A stretch of 64,000 nt of DNA from Debaryomyces hansenii CBS767. Lineage: Eukaryota; Ascomycota; Pichiomycetes; Serinales; Debaryomycetaceae. This document shows positions 39,745-50,219 of this stretch, piece by piece. Location: contig NC_006049.2 in assembly GCF_000006445.2 (NCBI RefSeq), positions 1,612,001-1,676,000 on the forward strand, given 5' to 3'. The notes below the pieces were generated by a model that saw nothing but the letters and a program-made list of their open reading frames with translations, made no database searches and was not told where the DNA came from. Every line of letters starts with the position of its first letter. Positions within the stretch are counted from its first letter, which is position 1. A program made the position numbers and the translations under genes.

Positions 39745-41208
39745 CTATATATTAAATGAGACCAATTCACACTCAAGAGTGGTGAGGTCTAATAAGACGA
39801 TTTGGCCAGTCTGCGAAAAATCAGGGATACTGATAAGAGTAATTTGAGCGGTTTCGTGGTTATCGTGGTCTTTTTGTAAGTTAATGGTTTTTGTATGGTA
39901 CAGCTTTTGATTTCCGACGAAATAGACGTGGGGGGTTTCATCCGCGAGGGTGAATGGGTCTGCATTATCAAATGGGTAGCAGTAGAGGGTGTCTGGGGCT
40001 GTAGGAATGATATTCTGCCACTTGATGTTTGATTCCATGATGGTGAGGACGACTTGCGGATCGGTGAGGGTTTCGGCAGTTAAGTACTTCAAGATATCGC
40101 TGATATTCTGACCCGATGTCCCCAAGAGACGTAACCCGCTTTCTTGGACTTCCATCCACGTCGGATTGGTTAGGGTTTGTAGTGTAGAGCCTCCGACGTA
40201 CCGTTTGTTGGACAGAAAAATCGACTTGTGAAGTGGCTGCTGAGGCAAGCATATTTCAGCTGGATCGTTGTTACCGGGCATTATTGATATTGGCACCGAC
40301 GGCAACAAATCAGTTATGAATTTGTCCAAGCTCTTCAACGAGTCCGTATTAAACTTAGAGATATTTTTAGATCCATAATTATTAGTGGTGAAGAAGTCGT
40401 CATCTACAGTCTCCTCAATTGGGGCGATTGAGTCTCCAGCTATGACCAAGCGTGATATATACGATGCCGCTTGAGTGTCCGTGTTGCATCCTAACTCACC
40501 CGTTAGATATTGCTTTAATAACTCTATCTTTATATCGTGATTAGCTTCATCACATAATTTGAGTCCCGATACAAACGCAATCTTACTGTTTTCTTTTTTG
40601 GGGGCCACAAGAGGTTTTTGCGGTGATACCGAAGGATAAACAACGTCCATTATCTCAAAGATACCAGCTTGGATCTCAATTCCTAATATTGCAACAATGC
40701 ATCCGGTCACCAAAATATTCTTCTTTAAGAAATCGTCGTTGTTTAAAATAGCTCTACCTGACTCATCTTCCAACATAACGACGGGCATTTCTTTCACTTC
40801 TGATAATGTATAAGTTTCAGGAACCTTTGGTAACACGTCATCCACCCCATTTTCAACATCCTGCAAAATATTCAATTTATTCTTCATGTCAGAAAATATA
40901 GTACCACTTACCCAGCATAACTGCCCACTAGATATATCTAATATTTTATCTCTTTTAGTTACAGTTTGTCCATTGACCTTCTTGGTCCCATCACCCCATT
41001 TATTTAACGCATTATTGTCCACACTTTGCTTTAAAATCGATAATCTATACTGATACATTGAATAAAACTGTTTGTCATATTTGCGTTCTTTAGCCTTTAA
41101 ATCATAATCATTTTGTTTATCAAATTCTTCCAGAAGTTCAACATGAGCTCTATCTACTATGTGTCCAGAAACATCTATATCACTATTGATATATTTTTGG
41201 AATGACAT
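39745..41208 (-). CDS. POL31: DNA polymerase delta subunit 2 (B-subunit)
   Basis: Essential accessory subunit that bridges Pol3 and Pol32 and is also shared with polymerase zeta. The 487 residues match the S. cerevisiae length of 487. An N-terminal OB-fold region contains SGQLCWVSGTIF and ILVTGCIVAILGIE. The C-terminal phosphoesterase-like domain has KIAFVSGLKL, RLVIAGDSIAP and the MPGNNDPAEICLPQQPLHKS signature of B-subunits. Metal ligands of true phosphoesterases are incomplete, as expected for this inactive family. ATG 41208 is the first in frame. Confidence 0.95.
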   Translation of the reverse strand: MSFQKYINSDIDVSGHIVDRAHVELLEEFDKQNDYDLKAKERKYDKQFYSMYQYRLSILKQSVDNNALNKWGDGTKKVNGQTVTKRDKILDISSGQLCWVSGTIFSDMKNKLNILQDVENGVDDVLPKVPETYTLSEVKEMPVVMLEDESGRAILNNDDFLKKNILVTGCIVAILGIEIQAGIFEIMDVVYPSVSPQKPLVAPKKENSKIAFVSGLKLCDEANHDIKIELLKQYLTGELGCNTDTQAASYISRLVIAGDSIAPIEETVDDDFFTTNNYGSKNISKFNTDSLKSLDKFITDLLPSVPISIMPGNNDPAEICLPQQPLHKSIFLSNKRYVGGSTLQTLTNPTWMEVQESGLRLLGTSGQNISDILKYLTAETLTDPQVVLTIMESNIKWQNIIPTAPDTLYCYPFDNADPFTLADETPHVYFVGNQKLYHTKTINLQKDHDNHETAQITLISIPDFSQTGQIVLLDLTTLECELVSFNI

Positions 41209-41408
41209 CTGTACAGTAGTTTATAATATCATTAAAAATAAGTTCAATCTTTTTTTTTTGGTGTAATTAAGTACGCGTTTTATCTTGATCTACAACAAAT
41301 TTCATTTAATTTACCATTTACATTAAAATACATAATAAAAGAAGCTATATCAAGATGGTGTGTAGAACTATATAAAAGATGCAGAAAATTACCAAAGCTG
41401 TTATCAAC

Positions 41409-43115
41409 TTAGGCTCTCTTTTGCTTTTTATGCTTTTTCTCTATAGATTTACCACTGGCACCAATAGTAATATTAACTTTAGGAGGAACATCAAAACCAA
41501 AGGATTTTGCAACTTTTACTAAATCTAACTTATCAATTTGATACACTGTCTTCAAGTGATGTGATGCATAAGCTTGTAAATATGATCTATAACCATCCTT
41601 AGCAGATTGGTGTAACCAGTAATTACCTTTAATTAACTTGGTTAATTGAGATTGAACATTAGCGATCTTATTGGTTGGGAATTCGTATTCATTTAAAGGA
41701 ACATTAGCTGCCTTCAAGTATCTCAAGAAACCTAATTCAGATGGTGTTAAAAACATCAATGATTTACCCTTACCAGCAGTACCTCTGGCAGTTCTACCGA
41801 CTCTGTGGATATAGTCCCTTGGATCATCAGGTGGATCGAATTGGATAATCCAGTCAACAGCTGGGATATCTAAACCTCTAGCGGCCACATCCGTACATAT
41901 TAAAATACCTTGTGTGGCATTACAGAATTCGAAGAAAGTATTGGTACGCTTCTGCTGCTTTTGTTTACCATGCAAATCCAATACTGGTAAATCGATATAA
42001 TTCAATAATTCACCGAAATATTTTACACAGTTACAAGAAGAAAGGAACACAATAATCTTCTTTTTCACGTTTCTTTTCAAAAATGAAAATAAGAGTAAGA
42101 ATCTTTTGTCAGATTCACATACAACATAACCTTGTTCTAAACCAGCAACAGTAGAAGCTTCCGATTCAGAAGCAACATTGATGTATAATGGGCCAGGTCT
42201 TAATGAAATTCTGGCTAAATCTTCAACCTTTGTAGTTTGAGTTGCCGAGAATAACATAGATTGTCTATCTTCGTTTGGCAAAATTTTGATAATCTGCTTC
42301 ATTTCTTCTTCGAAACCTATTTCTAAAATTCTATCTGCTTCATCAATAACTAATGCCTTTACATTCTTGAAAACAAAACCCTGGGTGTTTTGCAAGTGAT
42401 CTAATAATCTTCCTGGAGTAGCAATTAACAAGTTAACACCCTTCATCAACTTTTCTGCTTCCTGTCTTCTATTGGCACCCCCAATAACAATACCGAATGT
42501 TTGACTATGGTGGGCCATTAATTCTCTAGCAACACCGAAAATCTGTAATGCTAATTCTCTGGTTGGCGATACAACAACGACACCAGTTCCGTTTCTAGGC
42601 TTGAATCTTAAAGAATACAACATCTCGATGGCTGGAATCAAAAACGCCAATGTCTTTCCTGAACCGGTCTTGGCTGCTCCTAACACATCACGGCCCGCTA
42701 ATAACGGTGGGATGGTCTTGGCTTGAACCTGTGTCATTTTACTGAATCCCATATCCTTGATGGCCTTTAATGTAGGTTCGGATAACCCAGCCTCTTCGAA
42801 ATTATCGGTCACTATATCATCGTGATTAGATTCTGCGGTTGGTTTAGTCAATTCTCTGGTTCTTTCTTCTTCCTGAATCTTTTTTTCCTTTTTCTTATCT
42901 TTCTTAGCTTCTGGATCTTTAATGTCGTCTCCTAATAATTCTGCTACCTCGTCGAAGTCGTCATCCAACTCTTCAACTAATTTTTCGTTATCTGATTCTG
43001 AAGAATCAGAAGATTCTTCTTCATGTTCTCTTTTTCTAGATTCAACCTTCTTGGATGGTTGAACCTTTGCTGGTTTAGGAGATCTTCCAGTTTTTGACTT
43101 AGAACTCACTGCCAT
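41409..43115 (-). CDS. HAS1: Has1, nucleolar DEAD-box RNA helicase
   Basis: ATP-dependent RNA helicase needed for both 40S and 60S ribosomal subunit synthesis. The 568 residues start with about 95 acidic/basic residues (low complexity), then a complete DEAD core: Q motif region [55 protein letters not shown] and HRVGRTARG. The segment [25 protein letters not shown] and the C-terminal [26 protein letters not shown] are specific to the Has1/DDX18 subfamily. The protein ends with the basic KKHKKQKRA tail. S. cerevisiae Has1 has 505 residues. Its promoter holds PAC- and RRPE-like motifs, as is usual for ribosome-biogenesis genes. Confidence 0.97.
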   Translation of the reverse strand: MAVSSKSKTGRSPKPAKVQPSKKVESRKREHEEESSDSSESDNEKLVEELDDDFDEVAELLGDDIKDPEAKKDKKKEKKIQEEERTRELTKPTAESNHDDIVTDNFEEAGLSEPTLKAIKDMGFSKMTQVQAKTIPPLLAGRDVLGAAKTGSGKTLAFLIPAIEMLYSLRFKPRNGTGVVVVSPTRELALQIFGVARELMAHHSQTFGIVIGGANRRQEAEKLMKGVNLLIATPGRLLDHLQNTQGFVFKNVKALVIDEADRILEIGFEEEMKQIIKILPNEDRQSMLFSATQTTKVEDLARISLRPGPLYINVASESEASTVAGLEQGYVVCESDKRFLLLFSFLKRNVKKKIIVFLSSCNCVKYFGELLNYIDLPVLDLHGKQKQQKRTNTFFEFCNATQGILICTDVAARGLDIPAVDWIIQFDPPDDPRDYIHRVGRTARGTAGKGKSLMFLTPSELGFLRYLKAANVPLNEYEFPTNKIANVQSQLTKLIKGNYWLHQSAKDGYRSYLQAYASHHLKTVYQIDKLDLVKVAKSFGFDVPPKVNITIGASGKSIEKKHKKQKRA

Positions 43116-43344
43116 GGTCTCTTGTATGAATACTATCTATCAAAAAATGTTCTACCACTGTTAAAGGAATTTTTTCAGTCTCATCTCATCGTTAACAAAA
43201 ATATTTCTTCTATATAAATTTTGCGTCACGTGCAATATCACATAGCGGGTTTGGAATATTAGTCAAGATCAGCCTACGAATAGCTAAGTCCTACTTTATA
43301 AACTATTGGCATTATCACGGAATTTACTAGCATATAGACATAGA
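43116..43344. promoter_or_regulatory. HAS1-SLH1 divergent promoter with PAC-, RRPE- and Cbf1-like motifs
   Basis: Between the divergent starts lie, on the HAS1 strand, two overlapping GATGAG cores (43180-43190), the second within ACGATGAG, close to the PAC element GCGATGAG. A T-rich GAATTTTTTC at about 43168-43176 resembles the RRPE element. GTCACGTG at 43225-43232 matches the Cbf1 consensus. PAC and RRPE jointly mark ribosome-biogenesis genes in yeasts, which suits HAS1. Function is inferred from sequence similarity only. Confidence 0.45.
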
Positions 43345-46300
43345 ATGGCTTCGTATTCTGTTAATTCTACTAAATCTTTCATGCAGGCGATGCAGCCTAT
43401 GATAGAAATGTTAAATACTTTGCCGGTGCCATCAAATGAAAAGATACCTAGGATAGACAATGAGAACAATAAAATCACACCGATCGGTAATATATTAAAT
43501 AGATTCCATGGTATTTCTACGGATGTGTTAGATCGTATAGTGGATGCTAGCCAAGGTGCTAATAATAATGCAGTCAAAGTAATTGAGGAAGATTGCGCAA
43601 AGATAAGTAAGGATCGAGGTGAACATCCAAACGAAGTGTTTGATATGGTGAAAAATATTTTGGCTTTGAGTCCTGGAGATGAGGAGTTACAATCGTCTTT
43701 GTTTGATATTCTAGGGTTTGGAGAGTTTGAATTGATATCCAAAATTGTGCAGAACAAGTCGCAATTAGTAGCATCTGACGATACTAGTGACGGAAATGAA
43801 CAAAGATTTTTGACGCCGGAAGAGAGAGCCCAACAGCTAATTGAAAACCATGAACGTGCTAAGAATCAGAAACTAGGCCCTAAGCAACTCCGTCAAGAAT
43901 ATCCACATGTTTTTAAGAAGCCCGATGTAGGTAATATGTTGTCAATAACGGGTAAAAAGTTTGCATTACCTGTTGGTACTACCAGAGACAGTTATGCTAC
44001 CCATGAGGAGATAGTCATTCCATACCCAGAAAATGAATCAAACAAGTGGATATCAGACGATGAGCTTGTCCAAATTGACCAATTGGACTTCATTTGCAAA
44101 GGAACTTTCAATAATTATTCTAACCTTAACAAGATGCAAAGTTTGGTGTTTCCAGTTGCATATAATACTAATGAAAATATGCTTGTCTGTGCTCCGACAG
44201 GTGCTGGTAAGACAGATGTAGCCTTGTTGGCCATTTTGCATGCCATCAATCAATTCGTTACTGAAACAGTAGGCGAAGATGGTGATATTACTGTAGATAT
44301 TGATTATGATGAATTTAAAATTATTTATGTCGCCCCATTGAAGGCATTGGCTGCCGAAATTGTTGATAAATTTAGCAAGAAGCTTCAATGGCTTGGAATT
44401 AGTGTCCGAGAATTAACGGGTGATATGCAATTATCAAGACTGGAAATCATGACTACACAAGTTATTGTTACCACGCCCGAAAAGTGGGATGTTGTTACAA
44501 GAAAACTGAATGGTGACAATGAATTAGTTGCGAAGGTTAAGTTGCTTATCATCGATGAAGTACATTTATTGCATGAAGACAGAGGTTCTGTCATTGAAAC
44601 ATTAGTAGCACGTACTTTAAGGCAAGTTGAAAGTACACAGCTGATGATCAGAGTAATTGGGCTATCAGCGACTTTGCCAAATTACAAAGATGTTGCTGAT
44701 TTTTTAGGTGTTAATAGATCTATTGGTATGTTTTACTTTGATCAATCATTTAGACCATGCCCTTTACAACAACAATTATTGGGTGTTCGTGGTAAGTCTG
44801 GTTCCAAAATGGCTAGAGAGAATATTGATAAAATATCATATGAAAAGTTAATTCAATATATTGATCAGGGACTTCAGGTTATGGTGTTTGTCCATTCTCG
44901 TAAAGACACTGTTAAAACTTCACGTACATTTATTTCAATGGCACAATCTTTTAATGAGCTTGGACTGTTTGATGCATCACAAACTTGTGAATCTTATGAC
45001 AGGTTTAGTAGAGAAATGACCAACAAGAATAGAAATAGAGATATGAAGGAATTATTTCAATACGGGTTTGGGGTTCATCATGCTGGTATGTTGAGATCTG
45101 ACCGTAACCTTACTGAAAAAATGTTTACCAGTGGTGCTATCAAGGTACTTTGTTGTACTTCTACTTTAGCTTGGGGTGTAAATTTGCCTGCAGCTGTTGT
45201 CATTGTTAAGGGTACACAAGTTTATGACTCAAAGCAAGGTGGTTTTATTGACTTAGGAATTTCTGATGTAATCCAAATTTTTGGTCGTGCTGGTAGACCT
45301 CAATTTGAAAAGTTCGGTACTGGTATTTTATGTACCACAAGTGATAGGTTAGACCACTATGTTTCATTGATCACTCAACAGCATCCCATAGAATCTAGAT
45401 TAAGTGACAAATTGATCGATAACTTAAACGCCGAGATTTCTTTGGGGAGTGTTACCAATGTTGAAGAGGGTGTTCAATGGTTGGGTTATACATATATGAT
45501 GGTTCGTATGCGCCAAAATCCATTTGCTTATGGTATCGAATGGAAGGAGTTACAAGAGGATCCGTTATTACACAATAGGCGTCGTTCAATGATAACATCT
45601 GCAGCAAGAAGACTTCACGAATTACAAATGATTATATTTGACGAAAATTCAGGAGCATTGAATTCCAAGGACTTAGGAAGAATTGCATCTGATTTCTACT
45701 TATTGAACAACTCAGTTGAAATTTTTAACCAAATGATTAATCCTAAGGCAACAGAAGCTGATATTCTTTCAATGATAAGTATGAGTAGCGAGTTTGACAG
45801 TATAAAATTAAGAGAAGAAGAAGTTGAAGAATTGAAAAAATTGTCTGAAACTGACGTTCCTTGTCAAATTGGTGGAGATATTGAGTCAGCCCACGGAAAG
45901 ACAAATATATTAATCCAATCATATGTTTCTCAAGCTACTATAAAAGACTCCGCTTTGATATCCGACTGTAATTATGTGGCTCAAAATTCTGCAAGAATTT
46001 GTAGGGCCTTGTTTTTGATTGGTATGAATAGGAGATGGGGAAGCTTTGCAAAAATTATGTTATCCATTTGTAAGTCTATTGATAAGAGAATATGGGCGTT
46101 TGATCACCCCTTAACTCAATTCGATCTTCCAGAACATGTTTTGAAGAATATTCGATCTAAGAACCCTTCTATGGATATATTGAAAGATATGGAAGCTGGA
46201 GAATTAGGTGATCTAGTGCACAATAATAAAGTAGGTGGAATTCTTTATAAGTTGATCTCTAGATTTCCTTGCTTGGAAATTGAATCAGAAATCTTTCCAA

Positions 46301-49173
46301 TTACTGCTAATGTCATGCGTATTCATATAAACTTAGAGCCTGACTTTGTGTGGGACGAAAGATACCATGGTAACGCTCAAATGTTTTGGATTACTGTTGA
46401 AGAATCCGATAATTCAGATATTTTACACGTTGAAAAGTTTATTTTGAATAAAAGACAAATGAAGAGTCCCCATGAAATGGATTTCATGATACCATTGACA
46501 GACCCGTTACCTCCTCAAATAGTTGTTAGAATTATTTCTGACTCTTGGATTGGTTCCGAAACTGTCCACACTATTTCATTTCAACATCTTATAAGACCTT
46601 CTAATGAAAGCATAAGAACTGACTTATTAAGGTTGCAGCCTTTGCCAATTACAGCGTTGCATAATCCTGAAATCGAAGCTATATACTCGAGCAAGTTCCG
46701 TTACTTTAATCCAATGCAAACTATGACCTTTCATTCTCTATATAATACTAATGATAGTATATTTGTTGGTTCCCCTACTGGTTCTGGTAAAACAGTTGTT
46801 GCTGAACTTGCAATTTGGCATGCGTTTAGAGATTTTCCTGGTACAAAAGTTGTTTATATTGCACCGATGAAAGCTTTGGTTAGAGAAAGAGTTGATGATT
46901 GGAGAGCCAGAATTTCACGTAATACCAAGCACAAATTAGTTGAATTAACTGGTGACTCCTTACCTGAAGCAAAGGATGTTAGGGCGGCGGATATTATCAT
47001 TACCACACCAGAAAAATTCGATGGTATTTCTCGTAATTGGCAGACTAGAAAATTTGTGCAACAGGTTTCCTTGGTTATTATGGATGAAATTCATTTATTA
47101 GCAAGTGATCGTGGTCCTATTTTAGAAATGATTGTCAGTCGTATGAACTATATTTCCTCTCAAACCAAGAAGCCAATTAGGCTTTTGGGTATGTCAACTG
47201 CTGTCTCTAATGCAATGGACATGGCAGATTGGTTATCTGTGAAAGATGGATTATTTAACTTTCCCCAGTCTGTTCGTCCAGTCCCGTTGCAGATGTATAT
47301 TGATGGTTTTCCAGATAATTTAGCATTTTGTCCATTAATGAAAACTATGAATAAGCCAGCTTTCATGGCTATAAAGCAACATTCACCTAATAAGCCTGTA
47401 CTTATTTTTGTTGCCTCTCGTCGTCAAACTCGTTTGACTGCTTTGGATCTTATTCATTTATGTGGTATGGAATCCAATCCTCGAAGATTTCTTAATATTA
47501 ATGACATCGAATTACTGGAAATTTTGGAAAACGTTAAAGATGATACATTGAGGCTTTCATTACAATTTGGTATGGGTTTGCATCATGCTGGTTTAGTTGA
47601 ATCGGATCGTCAAATTTCTCATAAACTTTTTGAAGCCGGTAAAATCCAAATTTTGGTAGCCACGTCTACCTTGGCCTGGGGTGTTAACTTACCTGCTCAT
47701 TTAGTGATTATTAAAGGTACTCAATTCTTTGATGCCAAGATTGAAGCATACAGAGATATGGACTTAACTGATATCCTACAAATGATGGGTCGTGCAGGTC
47801 GTCCATCATTTGATACAAGTGGTACTGCTATAGTATATACTAAAGAATCTAAGAAGGTGTTTTACAAGCATTTTTTGAATCTAGGCTTCCCTGTGGAATC
47901 ATCCTTGCATAAAGTTTTGGATAACCATATTGGTGCAGAAATCTCTGCTGGAACTATTAACACTAGACAAGAAGCTATGGACTTCTTAACATGGACTTTC
48001 TTATACAGGAGAGCACACAATAATCCAACTTATTACGGAATTGAAGACGTTAGTATGTATGGAATCTCCAAGTATTTGGCTGGGTTAATTGATCAAACGA
48101 TAGAAAACCTAATGGAATCGAAGTGTGTAATAATCACGGGTAAGGATAAACTTGTCGCAACTCCATTCTTGCATATTTCATCGTATTATTATCTTTCGCA
48201 TAAAACTATAAGGAACTTAGTTAATAAAATTTTCAAAGAGGCAACATTCAGAGATTGTTTGAGATGGTTGTGTGAAGCTACTGAGTATGATGAATTAGCT
48301 ACTCGTCATGGTGAAGAGTTGATAAACATGGAAATGTCACAAGCTATGAGATATCCCGCTGAGGATTTAGAATGTGAATTTATTTGGGATCCACATGTGA
48401 AATCATATTTATTGATTCAAGCCTTTATTAGTCGGGTTGAACTTCCAATTGCAGATTATGCACAAGATACGGTTTCTATATTGGATCAAGCGTTACGTAT
48501 TTTGCAGGCCTATATTGATGCAGCTTCTGAATTAGGATATTTGAAAACTGTTTTAACATTCATTGAGTTAATGCAATGTATTAAGCAAAGATATTGGTAT
48601 GATAACGATCCGGTCTCCGCATTGCCTGGTTTAAGCTTGTTCAAGCTTCCAGATAGTAATCACACTGAAGATTCAAAGAAGAGTAAGCATGTGACGCAAT
48701 TATCTGATGTTGGAAAAATGAACTACGGAAAATTGTCACATTTTGCTTCAAACCTTGGTGTTAGAGGAACCCCGGGTGGTGACGGAACAATCACAAGTGA
48801 TGAAGATGCAAAGAATGAATTTGTCCGTATTGCATCTCATCTTCCAACTGGTAAAGTCAACATATTCCAAGAAGTGTCTGATCAATTACATTTTGAATTG
48901 ACGCATGATAATAGACCCCTTAATAACGATTTTAAGATGTACTGTCCGCATTTTCCTAAACCTCAAAGGGAATCTTGGTTCGTTATTTTGTGCGATGAAT
49001 CATTGGATGAATTACTCTTGATCAAAAGGGCATCACCAAAATTGATTGGCAAAAAGGGAAAAGTAAGCTGTATTCTCGATATCCCAGAAGACCTTAAGGG
49101 ACGTATTGTTACTGTTTTATGTGTCAATGATGCAATTAACATTCAATACTCAGTTAAACAAGAACTTTTATAA
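43345..49173 (+). CDS. SLH1: Slh1, Ski2-like tandem-cassette helicase (ASCC3/RQT family)
   Basis: RNA helicase of the ribosome quality-control trigger complex, which splits collided ribosomes on stalled mRNAs. The frame is open from 43306 but the first ATG is at 43345, giving 1942 residues (1967 in S. cerevisiae). Cassette 1 has Walker A CAPTGAGKTD (about 283) and DEVH (about 402). Cassette 2 has GSPTGSGKTV (about 1141) and DEIH (about 1246). Each is followed by a winged helix and a Sec63-like domain. The intact first and second motifs, with the QVEST-Q-x-MIRVIGLSATLPNY signature, distinguish it from Brr2, which is also longer. Codon 433, in that signature, is CTG where homologues have serine. 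The neighbour EFG1 is convergent, an arrangement also present in S. cerevisiae. Confidence 0.96.
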   Translation: MASYSVNSTKSFMQAMQPMIEMLNTLPVPSNEKIPRIDNENNKITPIGNILNRFHGISTDVLDRIVDASQGANNNAVKVIEEDCAKISKDRGEHPNEVFDMVKNILALSPGDEELQSSLFDILGFGEFELISKIVQNKSQLVASDDTSDGNEQRFLTPEERAQQLIENHERAKNQKLGPKQLRQEYPHVFKKPDVGNMLSITGKKFALPVGTTRDSYATHEEIVIPYPENESNKWISDDELVQIDQLDFICKGTFNNYSNLNKMQSLVFPVAYNTNENMLVCAPTGAGKTDVALLAILHAINQFVTETVGEDGDITVDIDYDEFKIIYVAPLKALAAEIVDKFSKKLQWLGISVRELTGDMQLSRLEIMTTQVIVTTPEKWDVVTRKLNGDNELVAKVKLLIIDEVHLLHEDRGSVIETLVARTLRQVESTQLMIRVIGLSATLPNYKDVADFLGVNRSIGMFYFDQSFRPCPLQQQLLGVRGKSGSKMARENIDKISYEKLIQYIDQGLQVMVFVHSRKDTVKTSRTFISMAQSFNELGLFDASQTCESYDRFSREMTNKNRNRDMKELFQYGFGVHHAGMLRSDRNLTEKMFTSGAIKVLCCTSTLAWGVNLPAAVVIVKGTQVYDSKQGGFIDLGISDVIQIFGRAGRPQFEKFGTGILCTTSDRLDHYVSLITQQHPIESRLSDKLIDNLNAEISLGSVTNVEEGVQWLGYTYMMVRMRQNPFAYGIEWKELQEDPLLHNRRRSMITSAARRLHELQMIIFDENSGALNSKDLGRIASDFYLLNNSVEIFNQMINPKATEADILSMISMSSEFDSIKLREEEVEELKKLSETDVPCQIGGDIESAHGKTNILIQSYVSQATIKDSALISDCNYVAQNSARICRALFLIGMNRRWGSFAKIMLSICKSIDKRIWAFDHPLTQFDLPEHVLKNIRSKNPSMDILKDMEAGELGDLVHNNKVGGILYKLISRFPCLEIESEIFPITANVMRIHINLEPDFVWDERYHGNAQMFWITVEESDNSDILHVEKFILNKRQMKSPHEMDFMIPLTDPLPPQIVVRIISDSWIGSETVHTISFQHLIRPSNESIRTDLLRLQPLPITALHNPEIEAIYSSKFRYFNPMQTMTFHSLYNTNDSIFVGSPTGSGKTVVAELAIWHAFRDFPGTKVVYIAPMKALVRERVDDWRARISRNTKHKLVELTGDSLPEAKDVRAADIIITTPEKFDGISRNWQTRKFVQQVSLVIMDEIHLLASDRGPILEMIVSRMNYISSQTKKPIRLLGMSTAVSNAMDMADWLSVKDGLFNFPQSVRPVPLQMYIDGFPDNLAFCPLMKTMNKPAFMAIKQHSPNKPVLIFVASRRQTRLTALDLIHLCGMESNPRRFLNINDIELLEILENVKDDTLRLSLQFGMGLHHAGLVESDRQISHKLFEAGKIQILVATSTLAWGVNLPAHLVIIKGTQFFDAKIEAYRDMDLTDILQMMGRAGRPSFDTSGTAIVYTKESKKVFYKHFLNLGFPVESSLHKVLDNHIGAEISAGTINTRQEAMDFLTWTFLYRRAHNNPTYYGIEDVSMYGISKYLAGLIDQTIENLMESKCVIITGKDKLVATPFLHISSYYYLSHKTIRNLVNKIFKEATFRDCLRWLCEATEYDELATRHGEELINMEMSQAMRYPAEDLECEFIWDPHVKSYLLIQAFISRVELPIADYAQDTVSILDQALRILQAYIDAASELGYLKTVLTFIELMQCIKQRYWYDNDPVSALPGLSLFKLPDSNHTEDSKKSKHVTQLSDVGKMNYGKLSHFASNLGVRGTPGGDGTITSDEDAKNEFVRIASHLPTGKVNIFQEVSDQLHFELTHDNRPLNNDFKMYCPHFPKPQRESWFVILCDESLDELLLIKRASPKLIGKKGKVSCILDIPEDLKGRIVTVLCVNDAINIQYSVKQELL

Positions 49174-49291
49174 AGCAGTGAATAGCGATTTCTACGGCCT
49201 GTCTATGCATGAATATTAATATATGATTGTTAAATTATAAAAATGCAGAATTATTGTAATCACTAATGTACAGTCTATATAAACAATTGCT

Positions 49292-50002
49292 TTATTCAAA
49301 GAAGTCGTCTTCCTTTTCTTCTTCATCATTATATTTCTTACTTGGAGCGTCGATCTCTTCTGTCAAAACGGCATGATTCTGGGTGTCGTCTAATCTTATA
49401 GTTTTACCTTGTAAGACATCATCGATCGAAAATGGTAACTTGTTCTCGTCAAGGAGACGCTCAGCTTGCTTCCTAAGCTCTCTTTTTCTTTCCTCGGTCA
49501 TCTGCATTCCCTTCTTCGCCTTAGGGTTCTTAGACAACTCTGTTTTGTCATCTTCCTTAGGGTTTGGATATAAAGAGATATACTTTTCAGTTTTTGGGAA
49601 CAACATAACGTATATAATATCAACCTCGCTATGTTTCACAACCTTTCTAGCCTTTTTGATATCCTTTCTAACTTCCGTACTAGCTGTGTCCTCGAGGGTT
49701 TTTCTGGCCTGTTTCAATTTTCTAATGGCCTTCTTCTTCTCGAAGAAACGAACCATATGATATTTTTTAGCATTTTGTTTAGCTTTCAAATTATGTTGTG
49801 TATTCTGTAATTCCACGCCTAATGCCTTCAATGCTCTTTCGTTTTCAACTCTTACATGGGCTGGCAATGTATCTTTTTTCAATAATCTTTCTATATCTCT
49901 CATCTTCTTTCTAGTCTTCGATGCACCCGTTCCTATCACCCCAGCAACTTCTATTGAGGCTCCATTGGATCTCATATTGTTATTTCTTGCGGTCCTTGGC
50001 AT
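49292..50002 (-). CDS. EFG1: Efg1, nucleolar 18S rRNA maturation factor
   Basis: Small-subunit processome protein needed for early pre-rRNA cleavage (rRNA-processing EFG1 family). It is unrelated to the Candida morphology regulator that shares the name Efg1. The 236 residues are highly charged and mostly helical, with the conserved KKMRDIERLLKKDTLPAHVR start of the domain (about 33-52) and FFEKKKAIRKLKQARK in its middle, followed by YVMLFPKTEKYISLYPN. The C-terminus is acidic. It is convergent with SLH1 (118 bp apart), as in S. cerevisiae, where YGR271W and YGR271C-A are neighbours. ATG 50002 starts a basic N-terminus. Confidence 0.92.
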   Translation of the reverse strand: MPRTARNNNMRSNGASIEVAGVIGTGASKTRKKMRDIERLLKKDTLPAHVRVENERALKALGVELQNTQHNLKAKQNAKKYHMVRFFEKKKAIRKLKQARKTLEDTASTEVRKDIKKARKVVKHSEVDIIYVMLFPKTEKYISLYPNPKEDDKTELSKNPKAKKGMQMTEERKRELRKQAERLLDENKLPFSIDDVLQGKTIRLDDTQNHAVLTEEIDAPSKKYNDEEEKEDDFFE

Positions 50003-50219
50003 TATGTAGTCTATTCTTCAACTAACTAGTCTCCTACGAGTATTCCAACCGTATATAAGATTAAATCTATCTTGCGATGGGTACTAATTTTTTTTTCCAT
50101 TGCGGCTTGAAAAATTATTCTGTATATTGAAAGCTTGGATTCACAAAATTTTAAGGTGGAAGAATATAGGACCATTAATATTCGATAAGACGAATAGAAT
50201 AAATTGATCGAAAGTAGCA
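50003..50219. promoter_or_regulatory. EFG1-RBG1 divergent promoter with RRPE- and PAC-like motifs
   Basis: The 217 bp separate two divergent starts. TGAAAAATTA at 50108-50117 matches most of the RRPE consensus TGAAAAATTT, and GCGATGGG at 50074-50081 differs from PAC (GCGATGAG) at one base. Both elements drive rRNA-processing genes in yeasts and fit EFG1. RBG1 could share them. Confidence 0.45.

Noticed and set aside
43296..43757. 153-codon minus-strand frame over the start of SLH1
   Set aside because: Fully antisense to the conserved SLH1 coding sequence; a shadow frame.
49292..50002. EFG1 as the Candida APSES morphology regulator
   Set aside because: The sequence is the unrelated rRNA-processing Efg1; no APSES DNA-binding domain is present.
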